DNA of 7,588 nucleotides from Candidatus Cloacimonadota bacterium (GTDB taxonomy: Bacteria; Cloacimonadota; Cloacimonadia; Cloacimonadales; TCS61): the NCBI GenBank assembly GCA_018654125.1, contig JABIME010000170.1, forward strand, positions 1 through 7,588, in the 5' to 3' direction. The position numbers and the translations under genes are program-made. This document shows, one piece after another, positions 5,741 to 7,588 of the stretch (positions are counted from its first letter, which is position 1; each line of letters begins with the position of its first letter). A model generated the notes under the pieces. The model saw nothing but the letters and a program-made list of their open reading frames with translations, was not told the origin of the DNA and made no database searches.

Positions 5741-5763
5741 ATAATATTGAGAAATGTTGTCAA
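5736..5763 (-). promoter_or_regulatory. probable operon promoter
   Basis: Read on the minus strand, TTGACA (5758-5763) is a consensus -35. It is followed 14 bases later by TATATTTG (5736-5743). This holds a sigma70-like TATATT at short spacing and also fits the Bacteroidota-type TAnnTTTG -7 element. Which holoenzyme is used cannot be decided. The downstream element overlaps one arm of the operator. Confidence 0.55.
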
Positions 5764-5840
5764 TACAAAAGATATTAATCTACACATAGAATTAAGGGTT
5801 AGTGCGTGTTGTGATAAAATAACTAAGAATTATTTATTTA

Positions 5841-5888
5841 AGTGTGTTTTCTAAAGAGATTGGTTTCAAAACAATAGGCATAACAAAC
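5841..5888 (+). repeat. cassette-border repeat, copy 2
   Basis: It aligns to 1249-1297 with one indel; AATAGGCATAACAAAC (5873-5888) is identical. No gene ends just upstream on the + strand, so the cassette gene that should precede such a site is missing or decayed. Confidence 0.65.
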
Positions 5889-5937
5889 AGTTTCAAGCCC
5901 GAAAAGATGGGCGTTACAGCTACCAAACATTAGAGCC
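5877..5937 (+). other. possible short or decayed attC-like site
   Basis: GGCATAAC (5877-5884) is the R'' box shared with copy 1. The far end AAACATTAGAGCC (5925-5937) resembles the copy 1 end AAACATTATGC, with outer GGC/GCC complementarity but poor pairing between. The interior pairs GCCC (5897-5900) with GGGC (5909-5912). The fold is much weaker than in copy 1, so it may be a relic or only a border repeat. Confidence 0.3.
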
Positions 5938-5966
5938 TGCTCAGCGAAGATTCTGAGGAAATAAAA

Positions 5967-6003
5967 AATGAGCCGATAATTTCTATTGGCTCATTAATTT
6001 TTT
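5967..6003. terminator. strong, probably bidirectional intrinsic terminator
   Basis: AATGAGCCGATA (5967-5978) pairs with TATTGGCTCATT (5984-5995) over 12 positions with one G-T wobble and a five-base ATTTC loop. A six-T run (5998-6003) follows it and an A run (5963-5968) precedes it, so it can work on both strands. No gene in the window ends into it from either side, which makes it an orphan here. Confidence 0.85.
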
Positions 6004-6161
6004 ATATGTGCTTAAACTTTTTCTTCTGCTTTAATATATTTTTTGTTTGTGAGCTGGAGAAGTCGGCAGTCTGTTGATCCGAGTTACAGAAGGCAAATCC
6101 TAAATATCTTTACTAAATAAACTCAATTCAAATTATTCGGCAAGATAGAAAAGGTTGAATT

Positions 6162-6269
6162 ATGTATCTACACGGAATCTATTATTCAGAGCTGGTTTAC
6201 GGGCGGTTCAACGAATCAAAAGTAAGCTCTGGATATTCTGTTCAATGGAGTGAGGATAGGGAGAGATAG
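6162..6269 (+). CDS. possible 35-codon small ORF upstream of antiporter
   Basis: ATG 6162 opens 35 codons (starting MYLHGIYYSELVYGRF, ending WSEDRER) and stops at TAG 6267-6269. The stop is one codon before the antiporter ATG (TAG TAC ATG) and in the same frame. AAAGG just upstream is a modest ribosome site. The antiporter's own Shine-Dalgarno lies inside this ORF. I recognise no family. It could be a leader peptide, a small coupled protein, or a chance frame. Confidence 0.35.
   Translation: MYLHGIYYSELVYGRFNESKVSSGYSVQWSEDRER
6183..6235 (+). promoter_or_regulatory. leader hairpin upstream of antiporter
   Basis: TATTCAGAGCT (6183-6193) pairs with AGCTCTGGATA (6225-6235) over 11 positions with one G-T wobble, enclosing a 31-base loop. 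There is no T run, so it is not a terminator. It lies within the small ORF and about 25 bases before the antiporter's ribosome site. It may be a structured leader, but I cannot match it to a named riboswitch class. Confidence 0.35.
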
Positions 6270-6272
6270 TAC

Positions 6273-7588
6273 ATGGAATTGCAATTCATGAAAATGCAGA
6301 TTATGGAAATTGGACTTCTAATTATTGCAGCTTATATTGGTGGAACAATTGCTAAAAAACTTAAAATTGGTGAAGTAGTAGGGCAAATATTAGGGGGTAT
6401 CGTTGTTGGGCCTCACTTCCTGAAACTAGTTCACAATATTTTGCAGCATTATAATGCATATGAAAATAGTGCATTATTAAAACCAGTTTACACATTCTTT
6501 AATACCGATTTCGCAAAATATACAGAGATTCTGCAGAGTTTTCAATTTTTTGTATTTCTGTTTCTAGGAATGATCGCCTTTTCACTGGGAGAAGAACTTC
6601 ACAGAGACAGGCTGAAGCAAGTTGGTTTAAGTGCAACTCTTATCTGCGTGTTGCAGGCTCTGTTAACGTGGCTTCTGCTCTTCCTGGGTTTCTGGCTTCT
6701 GTTCGATTTTAATATTATAAACTCTCTTATTATAGGTTCTATAGGTATTGCTACAGCACCTGCGCTAACATTCATTTTAATGAATAAGCTAAAAATTGAA
6801 GGTTCATTAAAAAATCTGGTTGCTAATATAGTTGTCCTGGATGACATTATTGAAGTTGTATTTTTCTCAATTTTTCTTAGTATTGCACTTTTCATTCAAA
6901 AAGGAAAAGAACTCTCTGTTTTTCATATCTCAGGTGAAGTTGCAAAAGAAATATTTTTTGCCTGTCTTATTGGTTTTGGAATTTTTCTTATTCTTAAGCT
7001 AACCATAAAAAGAACAACCGCATCTGCCGAACAAAAAAAGGAGCTGGGAACTTACATTGCCAAAGTTATCGCTGAGGATCCTACACCATCTATTGAGATG
7101 TTTTTGATATTAATGGGTGTAATTGCTATGGGAACTGCAGTGGCAATGCACTTTCATCTTCCATTTTTAATAACTGCAATTGTAGCGGGTTTTCTTATTT
7201 CAAACTTCCATTTTCATGCGATTTTCGATTCACTAAAAATTGGAAATATTATGCCAATGTTCAATTTAGTATTTTTTGCAATAATCGGAGCCAATATAGA
7301 AATCGAGAGTTTCTCATTTGATACCCTGGGATATGTTATTGGATATCTGGTACTCAGAACAGTTGGTAAACTCGTTGGAAACTGGGTAGGCTGTAAAATA
7401 ACAGGACAAGCTCAGAACGTTACATCTGCATTACCCAAGCTGATGCTGCCGCAGGCTGGTATGGCAGCTGTAGAAACTGTTCTTGTAATGACGCTTCTAA
7501 AGGGAAGTGGTGGAATGCGTATTTTTAATACAATTATTCCAGCTCTTGTAATTTTTGAACTTGGTGGAGCCTGGTTATCCGAAAAAAC
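6273..7588 (+). CDS. CPA2-type Na+/H+ antiporter (3' end outside window)
   Basis: An open frame of 438 codons runs to the window edge. It is a polytopic membrane protein of the Na_H_Exchanger family: many hydrophobic segments, an early GEVVGQILGGIVVGP motif (33-47), and TAPALT (161-166) where related proteins have TSPA-like sequence. VVLDDIIEV carries the Asp190-Asp191 pair of proton-coupled electrogenic antiporters (NhaA/NapA type). VGKLVGN has Lys366 at the place of the conserved TM10 lysine. These suggest electrogenic Na+ or similar cation/H+ exchange at the inner membrane. The start at 6273 follows an in-frame TAG at 6267-6269 and an AGGGAG ribosome site (6258-6263); Met at 6288, 6294 or 6303 are alternatives. 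A C-terminal regulatory domain, common in this family, would lie beyond the window. Confidence 0.88.
   Translation, partial: MELQFMKMQIMEIGLLIIAAYIGGTIAKKLKIGEVVGQILGGIVVGPHFLKLVHNILQHYNAYENSALLKPVYTFFNTDFAKYTEILQSFQFFVFLFLGMIAFSLGEELHRDRLKQVGLSATLICVLQALLTWLLLFLGFWLLFDFNIINSLIIGSIGIATAPALTFILMNKLKIEGSLKNLVANIVVLDDIIEVVFFSIFLSIALFIQKGKELSVFHISGEVAKEIFFACLIGFGIFLILKLTIKRTTASAEQKKELGTYIAKVIAEDPTPSIEMFLILMGVIAMGTAVAMHFHLPFLITAIVAGFLISNFHFHAIFDSLKIGNIMPMFNLVFFAIIGANIEIESFSFDTLGYVIGYLVLRTVGKLVGNWVGCKITGQAQNVTSALPKLMLPQAGMAAVETVLVMTLLKGSGGMRIFNTIIPALVIFELGGAWLSEK

Larger units (their letters stand above)
5764..6161. other. gene-free stretch between operon promoter and antiporter leader
   Basis: No open frame with coding character is seen on either strand. 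The stretch holds the second cassette-border repeat (5841-5888), a short attC-like tail to about 5937, and a strong hairpin terminator (5967-6003). Beyond that lies about 160 bases of AT-rich sequence with no feature I can name. It shows no tRNA cloverleaf and no CRISPR pattern. Confidence 0.6.

Noticed and set aside
5492..5854. 120-codon + strand open frame opposite the ArsR gene and its promoter
   Set aside because: It runs antisense through the helix-turn-helix coding region and operator; the translation shows no known motif.
6040..6110. Possible tRNA-like sequence (CTGTTGATCCGAGTTACAG region)
   Set aside because: No acceptor stem, no GTTCRANNC T-loop and no CCA; only a four-base stem can be drawn.
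6599..6895. 98-codon minus-strand open frame inside the antiporter gene
   Set aside because: It is antisense to well-conserved membrane segments including the Asp-Asp motif, so it is a shadow frame.

Overview
The window is AT-rich and reads as chromosomal DNA from a diderm (Gram-negative type) bacterium. It encodes a lipoprotein with a lipobox, a signal-peptide-bearing outer-membrane beta-barrel that ends in Phe, and clear Shine-Dalgarno sites. A FCB-group anaerobe such as Cloacimonadota, or a relative, is a reasonable guess from overall feel. No marker gene is present, so this assignment is weak.

Layout. (a) 1-214: the last 70 codons of an unidentified + strand gene, followed by what looks like only the left half of a terminator. 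(b) About 333-1402: a + strand gene for a SEC-C zinc-motif protein, packaged like an integron gene cassette. A GTTATGCCTAT box upstream is the exact reverse complement of ATAGGCATAAC downstream of the gene. The latter opens a roughly 120-base foldable element whose nested R''/L'' and L'/R' arms are those of an attC site. (c) 1451-1654: the remnant of a zinc-type alcohol dehydrogenase/quinone reductase (MDR) gene with its middle missing. (d) 5697 down to 1711: a compact six-gene minus-strand operon. (e) 5764-6161: a gene-free stretch with a second copy of the cassette-border repeat and a strong terminator. (f) 6273 to the window end: a + strand Na+/H+ antiporter of the CPA2 type, incomplete at the 3' side, preceded by an in-frame 35-codon small ORF.

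The operon is the main point of interest. Its first gene is an ArsR/SmtB repressor that closely resembles CadC and keeps all four cysteines of the alpha-3N Cd/Pb site. A near-textbook ArsR/SmtB operator (TGAA-N6-TTCA) lies in its promoter. Behind it come a small lipoprotein with a C-x3-C-C cluster, an FtsX/MacB-type permease with a GGCP motif in its periplasmic domain, the cognate ATPase, an outer-membrane beta-barrel and a secreted FMN_bind-like protein. The genes overlap or nearly touch throughout. No P1B-type ATPase, CDF, HlyD adaptor or ArsB/ArsP pump is visible. The inference is a soft-metal or thiol-stress-induced envelope system made of an inner-membrane mechanotransmission ABC transporter, a periplasmic thiol lipoprotein, an outer-membrane barrel and a flavin-domain protein. 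The substrate and mechanism are unknown.
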